Shown here: in pieces, positions 13,116 through 25,998 of the stretch | Position numbering within the stretch: position 1 is the stretch's first letter | Layout: each line of letters opens with the position of its first letter | DNA from: Struthio camelus | Lineage: Eukaryota; Chordata; Aves; Struthioniformes; Struthionidae | Assembly: GCF_040807025.1 (NCBI RefSeq) | Contig: NC_090981.1 | Coordinates: 12,501 to 76,500 of the forward strand | Direction: 5' to 3' | DNA: 64,000 bases | The notes under the pieces: generated by a model | What the model saw: the letters and a program-made list of their open reading frames with translations, nothing else | Databases searched by the model: none | Told to the model about the DNA's origin: nothing | Made by a program: the position numbers and the translations under genes

Positions 13116-16100
13116 AACACCCCAAAGGTCTCCCCAGGGGCTCTGAGGTGGATAGAGCAGTGCTAAGAGCTGTGGGGGGCCTGAAGACAGCTCTGGGGCA
13201 CAGGGAAACCTGCCAGAGTAGTCCCGAGTGCACCAGAGGGGGCCCTCAAGGGTTTACATGGCCCAAAACCCCACTCTGGGGAAGGAGGAGGAGCTGAGGA
13301 GGGGGTCTGGGCCACCTAGACAGTGCCTAAGGGGTCCGGAGGGCCGGAAGACAGCTCTGGGGCACAACGAGTACTGCAATTGTAGTTCAGAAGTCACGCG
13401 AGGGCTTCTAAGGGCTCTCCATGGTCACAAAGAGACTCTGGGGAAGAAGGAAGAGCTCTGGAGGGGGTCTGGGCCACCTAGACCATTCCTGAGGGCTCAG
13501 CACAAGCAAGAGACAGCTCTGGGCAGCAAGGAAGAGCCAAAGAGTGGTGCGGAGTGCTCTAGAGCGGTGCAAAGGGGCCTAGGGAGCCAAGATCCAGCTC
13601 TGGGGCAGAGGGAAACCTGCAAGAGTAGTCCCGAGGGCACCAGAGGGGGCCCTCAAGGGTTTACATGGCCCAAAACCCCACTCTAGGGAAGGAGGAAGAG
13701 CTGAGGAGGGGGTCTGGGCCACCTAGACAGTGCCTAAGGGGTCAGGAGGGCCGGAAGACAGCTCTGGGGCACAACGAGTTCTGCAACTGTAGTTCCGAAG
13801 TCATGAGAGGGCTTCTAAGGGCTCTCCATGGCCACAAAGAGACTCTGGGGAAGAAGACAGACCTCTGGAGGAGGTCTGGGCCACCTAGACAGTGCCTAAG
13901 GGGTCCAGAGAGCCAAAAGAGTGCTCTGGGGCACCCCAAAAGGTCTCCCCAGGGGCTCTGAGGTGGATAGAGCAGGGCTAAGAGCTCTGCGGGGCCCAAT
14001 GACAGCTCTGGGGCACAGGGAAACCTGCCAGAGTAGTCCCGAGGGCACCGGAGGGGGCCCTCAAGGCGTGTGCCTAGCCAAAAGTCAACTCTGGGGAAGG
14101 AGGAGCTGAGGAGGGGGTCTGGGCCACCTAGACAGTGCCTAAGGGGTCCGGAGGGCCAAAAGAGAGCTCTGGGGCACAACGAGTACTGCAATTGTAGTTC
14201 AGAAGTCACGAGAGGGCTTCTAAGGGCTCTCCGTGGCCACAAAGAGACTCTGGGGAAGAAGAAAGACCTCTGGAGGAGGTCTGGGCCACCTAGACCGTTC
14301 CTGAGGGCTCGGCACAAGCAAGAGACAGGTCTGGGCAGCAAGAAAGAGCCAAAGAGTGGTGCGGAGTGCTCTAGAGCGATGCCAAGGGACCTAGGGAGCC
14401 AAGATCCAGCTCTGGGGCACAGGGAAACCTGCCAGAGTAGTCCCGAGGGCACCGGAGGGGGCCCTCAAGACGTGTGCCTAGCCAAAAGACAACTCTGGGG
14501 AAGGAGGAGGAGCTGAGGAGGGGGTCTGGGCCACCTAGACAGTGCCTAACGGGTCCGGAAGGCCAAAAGAGTGCTGTGGGGCATCCCAAAGGTCTCCCCA
14601 GGGGCTCTGAGGTGGATCGAGCAGTGCTAAGAGCTGTGGGGGGCCCAAAGACAGCTCTGGGGCACAGGGAAACCTGCAAGAAGAGTCCCGAGGGCACCAG
14701 AGGGGGCCCTCAAGGCGTGTGCCTAGCCAAAAGACAACTCTGGGGAAGGAGGAGGAGCTGAGGAGGGGGTCTGGGCCACCTAGACTGTTCCCGAGGGCTC
14801 GGCGCGAGCAAGAGACAGGTCTGGGCAGCAATGAAGAGCCAAAGAGTGGTGCAGAGTGCTCTAGAGCCTTGCCAAGGGGCCTAGGGAGCCAAGATCTAGC
14901 TCTCGGTCACAGGGAAACCTGCAAGAGTAGTGCCGAGGGCACCAGAGGGGGCCCTCAAGGGTTTACATGGCCCAAAACCCCACTCTAGGGAAGGAGGAGG
15001 AGCTGAGGAGGGGGTCTGGGCCACCTAGACAGTGCCTAAGGGGTCCGGAGGGCCGGAAGACAGCTCTGAGGCACAACTAGTACTGCAATTGTAGTTCAGA
15101 AGTCACGAGAGGGCTTCTAAGGGCTCTCCATGGCCACAAAGAGACTCTGGGGAAGAAGGAAGACCTCTGGAGGGGGTCTGGGCCACCTAGACAGTGCCTA
15201 AGGGGCCCAGAGAGCCAAAAGAGTGCTCTGGGGCACCCCAAAGGTCTCCCCAGGGGCTCTGAGGTGGATAGAGCAGTGCTAAGAGCTCTGCGGGGCCTGA
15301 AGACAGCTCTGGGGCACAGGGAAACCTGCCAGAGTAGTCCCGAGGGCACCAGAGGGGGCCCTCAAGGCGTGTGCCTAGCCAAAAGACAACTCTGGGGAAG
15401 GAGGAGGAGTTGAGGAGGGGGTCTGGGCCACCTAGACAGTGCCTAAGGGGTCTGGGGGGCACGAGGACAGCTCTGGAACACCCCAAAGGTCTCCCCAGGG
15501 GCTCTGAGGTGGATAGAGCAGTGCTAAGAGCTGTGGGGGGCCCAAAGACAGCTCTGGGGCACAGGGAAACCTGCCAGAGTAGTCCCGAGTGCACCAGAGG
15601 GGGCCCTCAAGGGTTTACATGGCCCAAAACCCCACTCTAGGGAAGGAGGAGGAGCTGAGGAGGGGGTCTGGGCTACCTAGAAAGTGCCTAAGGGGTCCGG
15701 AGGGCCGGAAGACAGCTCTGGGGCACAACGAGTACTGCAATTGTAGTTCAGAAGTCACGAGAGGGCTTCTAAGGGCTCTCCATGGTCACAAAGAGACTCT
15801 GGGGAAGAAGGAAGAGCTCTGGAGGGGGTCTGGGCCACCTAGACCATTCCTGAGGGCTCAGCACAAGCAAGAGACAGCTCTGGGCAGCAAGGAAGAGCCA
15901 AAGAGTGGTGCGGAGTGCTCTAGAGCGGTGCCAAGGGGCCTAGGGAGCCAAGATTCAGCTCTGGGGCAGAGGGAAACCTGCAAGAGTAGTCCCGAGGGCA
16001 CCAGAGGGGGCCCTCAAGGGTTTACATGGCCCAAAACCCCACTCTAGGGAAGGAGGAAGAGCTGAGGAGGGGGTCTGGGCCACCTAGACAGTGCCTAAGG

Positions 16101-19100
16101 GGTCAGGAGGGCCAAAAGAGAGCTCTGGGGCACAACGAGTTCTGCAACTGTAGTTCCGAAGTCATGAGAGGGCTTCTAAGGGCTCTCCATGGCCACAAAG
16201 AGACTCTGGGGAAGAAGGAAGACCTCTGGAGGGGGTCTGGGCCACCTAGACAGTGCCTAAGGGGTCCGGAAGGCCAAAAGAGTGCTCTGGGGCACCCCAA
16301 AAGGTCTCCCCAGGGGCTCTGAGGTGGATAGAGCAGTGCTAAGAGCTCTGCGTGGCCCAAAGACAGCTCTGGGGCACAGGGAAACCTGCCAGAGTAGTCG
16401 CGAGGGCATCAGAGGGGGCCCTCAAGGCGTGTGCCTAGCCAAAAGACAACTCTGGGGAAGGAGGAGGAGCTGAGGAGGGGGTCTGGGCCACCTAGACAGT
16501 GCCTAAGGGGTCCGGAGGGCCAAAAGAGAGCTCTGGGGCACAACGAGTACTGCAATTGTAGTTCAGAAGTCACGAGAGGGCTTCTAAGGGCTCTCCGTGG
16601 CCACAAAGAGACTCTGGGGAAGAAGAAAGACCTCTGGAGGAGGTCTGGGCCACCTAGACCGTTCCTGAGGGCTCGGCACAAGCAAGAGATAGCTCTGGGC
16701 AGCAAGAAAGAGCCAAAGAGTAGTGCGGAGTGCTCTAGAGCGGTGCAAAGGGGCCTAGGGAGCCAAGATCCAGCTCTGGGGTAGAGGGAAACCTGCAAGA
16801 GTAGTCCCGAGGGCCCTCAAGGGGTGGGCCTAGCCCCAAAAATGCCTCTGGGGAAGAGTGTGGAGAGCTTAACAGGGGATTCTGGGGCACCTAGACAGCG
16901 CCTAAGGGGTCTGGAGGACTGGAAGACAGCTCTGGGGCATTCCAAAGATCTCCCCAGGGGCTCTGAGGTGGATAGAGCAGTGCTAAGAGCTGTGGGGGGC
17001 CAGAAGACAGCTCTGGGGCACAGGGAAACCTGCCAGAGTAGTCCCGAGGGCACCAGAGGGGGCCCTCAAGGCGTGTGCCTAGCCAAAAGACAACTCTGGG
17101 GAAGGAGGAGGAGCTGAGGAGGGGGTCTGGGCCACCTAGACAGTGCCTAAGGGGTCCGGAGGGCCAAAAGAGAGCTCTGGGACACCCCAAAGGTCTCCCC
17201 AGGGGCTCTGAGGTGGATAGAGCAGTGCTAAGAGCTGTGGGGGGCCTGAAGACAGCTCTGGGGCATAGGGAAACCTGCCAGAGTAGTCCCGAGGGCACCA
17301 GAGGGGGCCCTCGAGGCGTGTGCCTAGCCAAAAGACAACTCTGGGGAAGGAGGAGGAGCTGAGGAGGGGGTCTGGGCCACCTAGACAGTGCCTAAGGGGT
17401 CCGGAGGGCCGGAAGACAGCTCTGAGGCACAACTAGTACTGCAATTGTAGTTCAGAAGTCACGAGAGGGCTTCTAAGGGCTCTCCATGGTCACAAAGAGA
17501 CTCTGGGGAAGAAGGAAGAGCTCTGGAGGGGGTCTGGGCCACCTAGACCGTTCCCGAGGGCTCGGCGCGAGCAAGAGACAGGTCTGGGCAGCAAGGAAGA
17601 GCCAAAGAGTGGTGCAGAGTGCTCTAGAGCGGTGCCAAGGGACCTAGGGAGCCAAGATCCAGCTCTGGGGCAGAGGGAAACCTGCAAAAGTAGTCCCGAG
17701 GGCCCTCAAGGGGTGGGCCTAGCCCCAAAAATGCCTCTGGGGAAGAGTGTGGAGAGCTTAACAGGGGATTCTGGGGCACCTAGACAGCGCCTAAGGGGTC
17801 TGGAGGGCCGGAAGACAGCTCTGGAACACCCCAAAGGTCTCCCCAGGGGCTCTGAGGTGGATAGAGCAGTGCTAAGAGCTGTGGGGGGCCTGAAGACAGC
17901 TCTGGGGCACAGGGAAACCTGCCAGAGTAGTCGCGAGGGCACCAGAGGGGGCCCTCAAGGCTAGTGCCTAGCCAAAAGACAACTCTGGGGAAGGAGGAGG
18001 AGCTGAGGAGGGGGTCTGGGCCACCTAGACAGTGCCTAAGGGGTCCGGAAGGCCAAAAGAGAGCTCTGGGGCATTCCAAAGGTCTCCCCAGGGGCTCTGA
18101 GGTGGATAGAGCAGTGCTAAGAGCTGTGGGGGGCCCGAAGACAGCTCTGGGGCACAGGGAAACCTGCCAGAGTAGTCGCGAGGGCACCAGAGGGGGCCCT
18201 CAAGGCGTGTGCCTAGCCAAAAGACAACTCTGGGGAAGGAGGAGGAGCTGAGGAGGGGGTCTGGGCCACCTAGACTGTTCCCGAGGGCTCGGCGCGAGCG
18301 AGAGACAGGTCTGGGCAGCAAGGAAGAGCCAAAGAGTGGTGCGGAGTGCTCTAGAGCGGTGCCAAGGGACCTAGGGAGCCAAGATCCAGCTCTGGGGCAC
18401 AGGGAAACCTGCAAGAGTAGTCCCGAGGGCACCGGAGGGGGCCCTCAAGGCGTGTGCCTAGCCAAAAGACAACTCTGGAGAAGGAGGAGGAGCTGAGGAG
18501 GGGGTCTGGGCCACCTAGACAGTGCCTAACGGGTCCGGAAGGCCAAAAGAGAGCTCTGGGACACCCCAAAAGGTCTCCCCAGGGGCTCTGAGGTGGATAG
18601 AGCAGTGCTAAGAGCTGTGGGGGGCCTGAAGACAGCTCTGGGGCATAGGGAAACCTGCCAGAGTAGTCCCGAGGGCACCGAAGGGGGCCCTCAAGGCGTG
18701 TGCCTAGCCAAAAGACAACTCTGGGGAAGGAGGAGGAGCTGAGGAGGGGGTCTGGGCCACCTAGACAGTGCCTAACGGGTCCGGAAGGCCAAAAGAGAGC
18801 TCTGGGACACCCCAAAGGTCTCCCCAGGGGCTCTGAGGTGGATAGAGCAGTGCTAAGAGCTGTGGGGGGCCTGAAGACAGCTCTGGGGCACAGGGAAACC
18901 TGCAAGAGTAGTCCCGAGGGCACCAGAGGGGGCCCTCAAGGCGTGTGCCTAGCCAAAAGACAACTCTGGGGAAGGAGGAGGAGCTGAGGAGGGGGTCTGG
19001 GCTACCTAGAAAGTGCCTAAGGGGTCCGGAGGGCCGGAAGACAGCTCTGGGGCACAACGAGTACTGCAATTGTAGTTCAGAAGTCACGAGAGGGCTTCTA

Positions 19101-22000
19101 AGGGCTCTCCATGGTCACAAAGAGACTCTGGGGAAGAAGAAAGACCTCTGGAGGGGGTCTGGGCCACCTAGACCGTTCCTGAGGGCTCGGCACAAGCAAG
19201 AGATAGCTCTGGGCAGCAAGAAAGAGCCAAAGAGTGGTGCGGAGTGCTCTAGAGCGGTGCCAAGGGGCCTAGGGAGCCAAGATCCAGCTCTGGGGCAGAG
19301 GGAAACCTGCAAGAGTAGTCCCGAGGGCCCTCAAGGGGTGGGCCTAGTCCCAAAAATGCCTCTGGGGAAGAGTGTGGAGAGCTTAACAGGGGATTCTGGG
19401 GCACCTAGACAGCGCCTAAGGGGTCTGGAGGACTGGAAGACAGCTCTGGGGCATTCCAAAGGTCTCCCCAGGGGCTCTGAGGTGGATAGAGCAGTGCTAA
19501 GAGCTGTGGGGGGCCTGAAGACAGCTCTGGGGCACAGGGAAACCTGCCAGAGTAGTCGCGAGGGCACCAGAGGGGGCCCTCAAGGCGTGTGCCTAGCCAA
19601 AAGACAACTCTGGGGAAGGAGGAGGAGCTGAGGAGGGGGTCTGGGCCACCTAGACTGTTCCCGAGGGCTCGGCGCGAGCAAGAGACAGGTCTGGGCAGCA
19701 AGGAAGAGCCAAAGAGTGGTGCGGAGTGCTCTAGAGCGGTGCCAAGGGACCTAGGGAGCCAAGATCCAGCTCTGGGGCACAGGGAAACCTGCCAGAGTAG
19801 TCCCGAGGGCACCAGAGGGGGCCCTCAAGGCGTGTGCCTAGCCAAAAGACAACTCTGGGGAAGGAGGAGGAGCTGAGGAGGGGGTCTGGGCCACCTAGAC
19901 TGTTCCCGAGGGCTCGGCGCGAGCAAGAGACAACTCTGGGCAGCAATGAAGAGCCAAAGAGTGGTGCAGAGTGCTCTAGAGCCTTGCCAAGGGGCCTAGG
20001 GAGCCAAGATCTAGCTCTCGGTCACAGGGAAACCTGCAAGAGTAGTCCCGAGGGCACCAGAGGGGGCCCTCAAGGGTTTACATGGCCCAAAACCCCACTC
20101 TAGGGAAGGAGGAGGAGCTGAGGAGGGGGTCTGGGCCACCTAGACAGTGCCTAAGGGGTCCGGAGGGCCGGAAGACAGCTCTGAGGCACAACTAGTACTG
20201 CAATTGTAGTTCAGAAGTCACGAGAGGGCTTCTAAGGGCTCTCCATGGCCACAGAGACTCTGGGGAAGAAGGAAGAGCTCTGGAGGGGGTCTGGGCCACC
20301 TAGACAGTGCCTAAGGGGCCCAGAGAGCCAAAAGAGTGCTCTGGGGCACCCCAAAGGTCTCCCCAGGGGCTCTGAGGTGGATAGAGCAGTGCTAAGAGCT
20401 CTGCGGGGCCAGAAGACAGCTCTGGGGCATCCCAAAAGTCTCCCCAGGGGCTCTGAGGTGGATAGAGCAGTGCTAAGAGCTCTGCGGGGCCAGAAGACAG
20501 CTCTGGGGCACAGGGAAACCTGCCAGAGTAGTCCCGAGGGCACCAGAGGGGGCCCTCAAGGCGTGTGCCTAGCCAAAAGACAACTCTGGGGAAGGAGGAG
20601 GAGTTGAGGAGGGGGTCTGGGCCACCTAGACAGTGCCTAAGGGGTCTGGGGGGCACGAGGACAGCTCTGGAACACCCCAAAGGTCTCCCCAGGGGCTCTG
20701 AGGTGGATAGAGCAGTGCTAAGAGCTGTGGGGGGCCCAAAGACAGCTCTGGGGCACAGGGAAACCTGCAAGAGTAGTCCCGAGTGCACCAGAGGGGGCCC
20801 TCAAGGGTTTACATGGCCCAAAACCCCACTCTGGGGAAGGAGGAGGAGCTGAGGAGGGGGTCTGGGCCACCTAGACAGTGCCTAAGGGGTCCGGAGGGCC
20901 GGAAGACAGCTCTGAGGCACAACTAGTACTGCAATTGTAGTTCAGAAGTCACGAGAGGGCTTCTAAGGGCTCTCCATGGCCACAAAGAGACTCTGGGGAA
21001 GAAGGAAGAGCTCTGGAGGGGGTCTGGGCCACCTAGACCATTCCTGAGGGCTCAGCACAAGCAAGAGACAGCTCTGGGCAGCAAGGAAGAGCCAAAGAGT
21101 GGTGCGGAGTGCTCTAGAGCGGTGCAAAGGGGCCTAGGGAGCCAAGATCCAGCTCTGGGGCAGAGGGAAACCTGCAAGAGTAGTCCCGAGGGCACCAGAG
21201 GGGGCCCTCAAGGGTTTACATGGCCCAAAACCCCACTCTAGGGAAGGAGGAAGAGCTGAGGAGGGGGTCTGGGCCACCTAGACAGTGCCTAAGGGGTCAG
21301 GAGGGCCGGAAGACAGCTCTGGGGCACAACGAGTTCTGCAACTGTAGTTCCGAAGTCATGAGAGGGCTTCTAAGGGCTCTCCATGGCCACAAAGAGACTC
21401 TGGGGAAGAAGGAAGACCTCTGGAGGGGGTCTGGCCACCTAGACAGTGCCTAAGGGGTCCAGAGAGCCAAAAGAGTGCTCTGGGGCACCCCAAAAGGTCT
21501 CCCCAGGGGCTCTGAGGTGGATAGAGCAGTGCTAAGAGCTGTGGGGGGCCAGAAGACAGCTCTGGGGCACAGGGAAACCTGCCAGAGTAGTCGCGAGGGC
21601 ATCAGAGGGGGCCCTCAAGGCGTGTGCCTAGCCAAAAGACAACTCTGGGGAAGGAGGAGGAGCTGAGGAGGGGGTCTGGGCCACCTAGACAGTGCCTAAC
21701 GGGTCCGGAAGGCCAAAAGAGAGCTCTGGGACACCCCAAAGGTCTCCCCAGGGGCTCTGAGGTGGATAGAGCAGTGCTAAGAGCTGTGGGGGGCCCGAAG
21801 ACAGCTCTGGGGCACAGGGAAACCTGCAAGAGTAGTCCCGAGGGCACCAGAGGGGGCCCTCAAGGCGTGTGCCTAGCCAAAAGACAACTCTGGGGAAGGA
21901 GGAGGAGCTGAGGAGGGGGTCTGGGCCACCTAGACAGTGCCTAAGGGGTCTGGAGGGCCGGAAGACAGCTCTGGAACACCCCAAAGGTCTCCCCAGGGGC
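13116..22000 (+). repeat. 9.1-kb tandem segmental duplication, copy 2
   Basis: Directly abuts copy 1. It lacks one 245/246-bp unit that copy 1 carries near 10,485-10,730, so it is about 8.86 kb long. Similarity to copy 1 at the 8,859 offset (12,361 and 21,220; 12,765 and 21,624; 13,010 and 21,869) ends near 22.0-22.07 kb, where a CCTAGCC-type unit replaces the TTTACATGGCCC-type unit. Confidence 0.87.
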
Positions 22001-25000
22001 TCTGAGGTGGATAGAGCAGTGCTAAGAGCTGTGGGGGGCCTGAAGACAGCTCTGGGGCACAGGGAAACCTGCAAGAGTAGTCCCGAGGGCACCAGAGGGG
22101 GCCCTCGAGGCGTGTGCCTAGCCAAAAGACAACTCTGGGGAAGGAGGAGGAGTTGAGGAGGGGGTCTGGGCCACCTAGACAGTGCCTAAGGGGTCCAGAG
22201 GGCCAAAAGAGTGCTGTGGGGCATCCCAAAGGTCTCCCCAGGGGCTCTGAGGTGGATAGAGCAGTGCTAAGAGCTGTGGGGGGCCCGAAGACAGCTCTGG
22301 GGCACAGGGAAACCTGCCAGAGTAGTCGCGAGGGCACCAGAGGGGGCCCTCAAGGCGTGTGCCTAGCCAAAAGACAACTCTGGGGAAGGAGGAGGAGCTG
22401 AGGAGGGGGTCTGGGCCACCTAGACTGTTCCCGACGGCTCGGCGCAAGCAAGAGACAGGTCTGGGCAGCAATGAAGAGCCAAAGAGTGGTGCAGAGTGCT
22501 CTAGAGCCTTGCCAAGGGGCCTAGGGAGCCAAGATCTAGCTCTCGGTCACAGGGAAACCTGCAAGAGTAGTGCCGAGGGCACCAGAGGGGGCCCTCAAGG
22601 GTTTACATGGCCCAAAACCCCACTCTAGGGAAGGAGGAGGAGCTGAGGAGGGGGTCTGGGCCACCTAGACAGTGCCTAAGGGGTCCGGAGGGCCGGAAGA
22701 CAGCTCTGAGGCACAACTAGTACTGCAATTGTAGTTCAGAAGTCACGAGAGGGCTTCTAAGGGCTCTCCATGGTCACAAAGAGACTCTGGGGAAGAAGGA
22801 AGAGCTCTGGAGGGGGTCTGGGCCACCTAGACCATTCCTGAGGGCTCAGCACAAGCAAGAGACAGCTCTGGGCAGCAAGAAAGAGCCAAAGAGTGGTGCG
22901 GAGTGCTCTAGAGCGGTGCCAAGGGGCCTAGGGAGCCAAGATCCAGCTCTGGGGCAGAGGGAAACCTGCAAGAGTAGTCCCGAGGGCCCTCAAGGGGTGG
23001 GCCTAGCCCCAAAAATGCCTCTGGGGAAGAGTGTGGAGAGCTTAACAGGGGATTCTGGGGCACCTAGACAGCGCCTAAGGGGTCTGGAGGGCCGGAAGAC
23101 AGCTCTGGAACACCCCAAAGGTCTCCCCAGGGGCTCTGAGGTGGATAGAGCAGTGCTAAGAGCTGTGGGGGGCCTGAAGACAGCTCTGGGGCACAGGGAA
23201 ACCTGCCAGAGTAGTCGCGAGGGCACCAGAGGGGGCCCTCAAGGCGTGTGCCTAGCCAAAAGACAACTCTGGGGAAGGAGGAGGAGCTGAGGAGGGGGTC
23301 TGGGCCACCTAGACAGTGCCTAACGGGTCCGGAAGGCCAAAAGAGAGCTCTGGGGCATTCCAAAGGTCTCCCCAGGGGCTCTGAGGTGGATAGAGCAGTG
23401 CTAAGAGCTGTGGGGGGCCCGAAGACAGCTCTGGGGCACAGGGAAACCTGCCAGAGTAGTCGCGAGGGCACCAGAGGGGGCCCTCAAGGCGTGTGCCTAG
23501 CCAAAAGACAACTCTGGGGAAGGAGGAGGAGCTGAGGAGGGGGTCTGGGCCACCTAGACTGTTCCCGAGGGCTCGGCGCGAGCAAGAGACAGCTCTGGGC
23601 AGCAAGGAAGAGCCAAAGAGTGGTGCGGAGTGCTCTAGAGCGGTGCCAAGGGACCTAGGGAGCCAAGATCCAGCTCTGGGGCACAGGGAAACCTGCCAGA
23701 GTAGTCCCGAGGGCACCGGAGGGGGCCCTCAAGGCGTGTGCCTAGCCAAAAGACAACTCTGGAGAAGGAGGAGGAGCTGAGGAGGGGGTCTGGGCCACCT
23801 AGACAGTGCCTAACGGGTCCGGAAGGCCAAAAGAGAGCTCTGGGACACCCCAAAAGGTCTCCCCAGGGGCTCTGAGGTGGATAGAGCAGTGCTAAGAGCT
23901 GTGGGGGGCCTGAAGACAGCTCTGGGGCATAGGGAAACCTGCCAGAGTAGTCCCGAGGGCACCGGAGGGGGCCCTCAAGGCGTGTGCCTAGCCAAAAGAC
24001 AACTCTGGGGAAGGAGGAGGAGCTGAGGAGGGGGTCTGGGCCACCTAGACAGTGCCTAAGGGGTCCGGAGGGCCGGAAGACAGCTCTGGGGCACAACGAG
24101 TACTGCAATTGTAGTTCAGAAGTCACGAGAGGGCTTCTAAGGGCTCTCCATGGCCACAAAGAGACTCTGGGGAAGAAGGAAGAGCTCTGGAGGGGGTCTG
24201 GGCCACCTAGACCATTCCTGAGGGCTCAGCACAAGCAAGAGACAGCTCTGGGCAGCAAGGAAGAGCCATAGAGTGGTGCAGAGTGCTCTAGAGCGGTGCC
24301 AAGGGGCCTAGGGAGCCAAGATCTAGCTCTTGATTCACAGGGAAACCTGCCAGAGTAGTCCCGAGGGCACCAGAGGGGGCCCTCAAGGGTTTACATGGCC
24401 CAAAACCCCACTCTAGGGAAGGAGGAGGAGCTGAGGAGGGGGTCTGGGCCACCTAGACAGTGCCTAAGGGGTCAGGAGGGCCGGAAGACAGCTCTGAGGC
24501 ACAATTAGTACTGCAATTGTAGTTCAGAAGTCACGAGAGGGCTTCTATGGGCTCTCCATGGCCACAGAGACTCTGGGGAAGAAGGAAGACCTCTGGAGGG
24601 GGTCTGGGCCACCTAGACCATTCCTGAGGGCTCAGCACAAGCAAGAGACAGCTCTGGGCAGCAAGGAAGAGCCATAGAGTGGTGCAGAGTGCTCTAGAGC
24701 GGTGCCAAAGGGCCTAGGAAGCCAAGATCCAGCTCTGGGGCACAGGGAAACCTGCCAGAGTAGTCCCGAGGGCACCAGAGGGGGCCCTCAAGGCATGTGC
24801 CTAGCCAAAAGACAACTCTGGGGAAGGAGGAGGAGCTGAGGAGGGGGTCTGGGCCACCTAGACTGTTCCCAAGGGATCGGCCCGAGCAAGAGACAACTCT
24901 GGGCAGCAATGAAGAGCCAAAGAGTGGTGCAGAGTGCTCTAGAGCCTTGCCAAGGGGCCTAGGGAGCCAAGATCCAGCTCTGGGTCACAGGGAAACCTGC

Positions 25001-25998
25001 AAGAGTAGTCCCGAGGGCACCAGAGGGGCCCTCAAGGGTTTACATGGCCCAAAACCCCACTCTAGGGAAGGAGGAAGAGCTGAGGAGGGGGTCTGGGCCA
25101 CCTAGACAGTGCCTAAGGGGTCCGGAGGGCCGGAAGACAGCTCTGAGGCACAACTAGTACTGCAATTGTAGTTCAGAAGTCACGAGAGGGCTTCTAAGGG
25201 CTCTCCATGGCCACAAAGAGACTCTGGGGAAGAAGAAAGACCTCTGGAGGGGGTCTGGGCCACCTAGACAGTGCCTAAGGGGCCCAGAGAGCCAAAAGAG
25301 TGCTCTGGGGCACCCCAAAGGTCTCCCCAGGGGCTCTGAGGTGGATAGAGCAGTGCTAAGAGCTGTGGGGGGCCAGAAGACAGCTCTGGGGCACAGGGAA
25401 ACCTGACAGAGTAGTCCCGAGGGCACCAGAGGGGGCCCTCAAGGCTAGTGCCTAGCCAAAAGTCAACTCTGGGGAAGAAGGAGGAGCGGAGGAGGGGGTC
25501 TGGGCCACCTAGACTGTTCCCGAGGGCTCGGCCCGAGCAAGAGACAGGTCTGGGCAGCAATGAAGAGCCAAAGAGTGGTGCAGAGTGCTCTAGAGCCTTG
25601 CCAAGGGGCCTAGGGAGCCAAGATCCAGCTCTGGGGCACAGGGAAACCTGCAAGAGTAGTCCCGAGGGCACCAGAGGGGGCCCTCAAGGGTTTACATGGC
25701 CCAAAACCCCACTCTAGGGAAGGAGGAGGAGCTGAGGAGGGGGTCTGGGCCACCTAGACAGTGCCTAACAGGTCCGGAGGGCCAAAAGAGAGCTCTGGGA
25801 CACCCCAAAGATCTCCCCAGGGGCTCTGAGGTGGATAGAGCAGTGCTAAGAGCTGTGGGGGGCCCGAAGACAGCTCTGGGACAGAGGGAAACCTGCCAGA
25901 GTAGTGCCGAGGGCACCAGAGGGGGCCCTCAAGGCGTGTGCCTAGCCAAAAGACAACTCTGGGGAAGGAGGAGGAGCTGAGGAGGGGGTCTGGGCCAC
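21930..25998 (+). repeat. 4.2-kb tandem segmental duplication, copy 1
   Basis: Landmarks recur downstream at 4,069 bp in the left part (22,114 and 26,183; 22,916 and 26,985), then at 4,222 bp (23,984 and 28,206; 24,797 and 29,019), and at 4,220 bp near the right end (25,264 and 29,484). The change from 4,069 to 4,222 means about 153 bp more sequence in copy 2. The 24.8 and 29.0 kb stretches translate identically over 102 codons. Confidence 0.85.
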
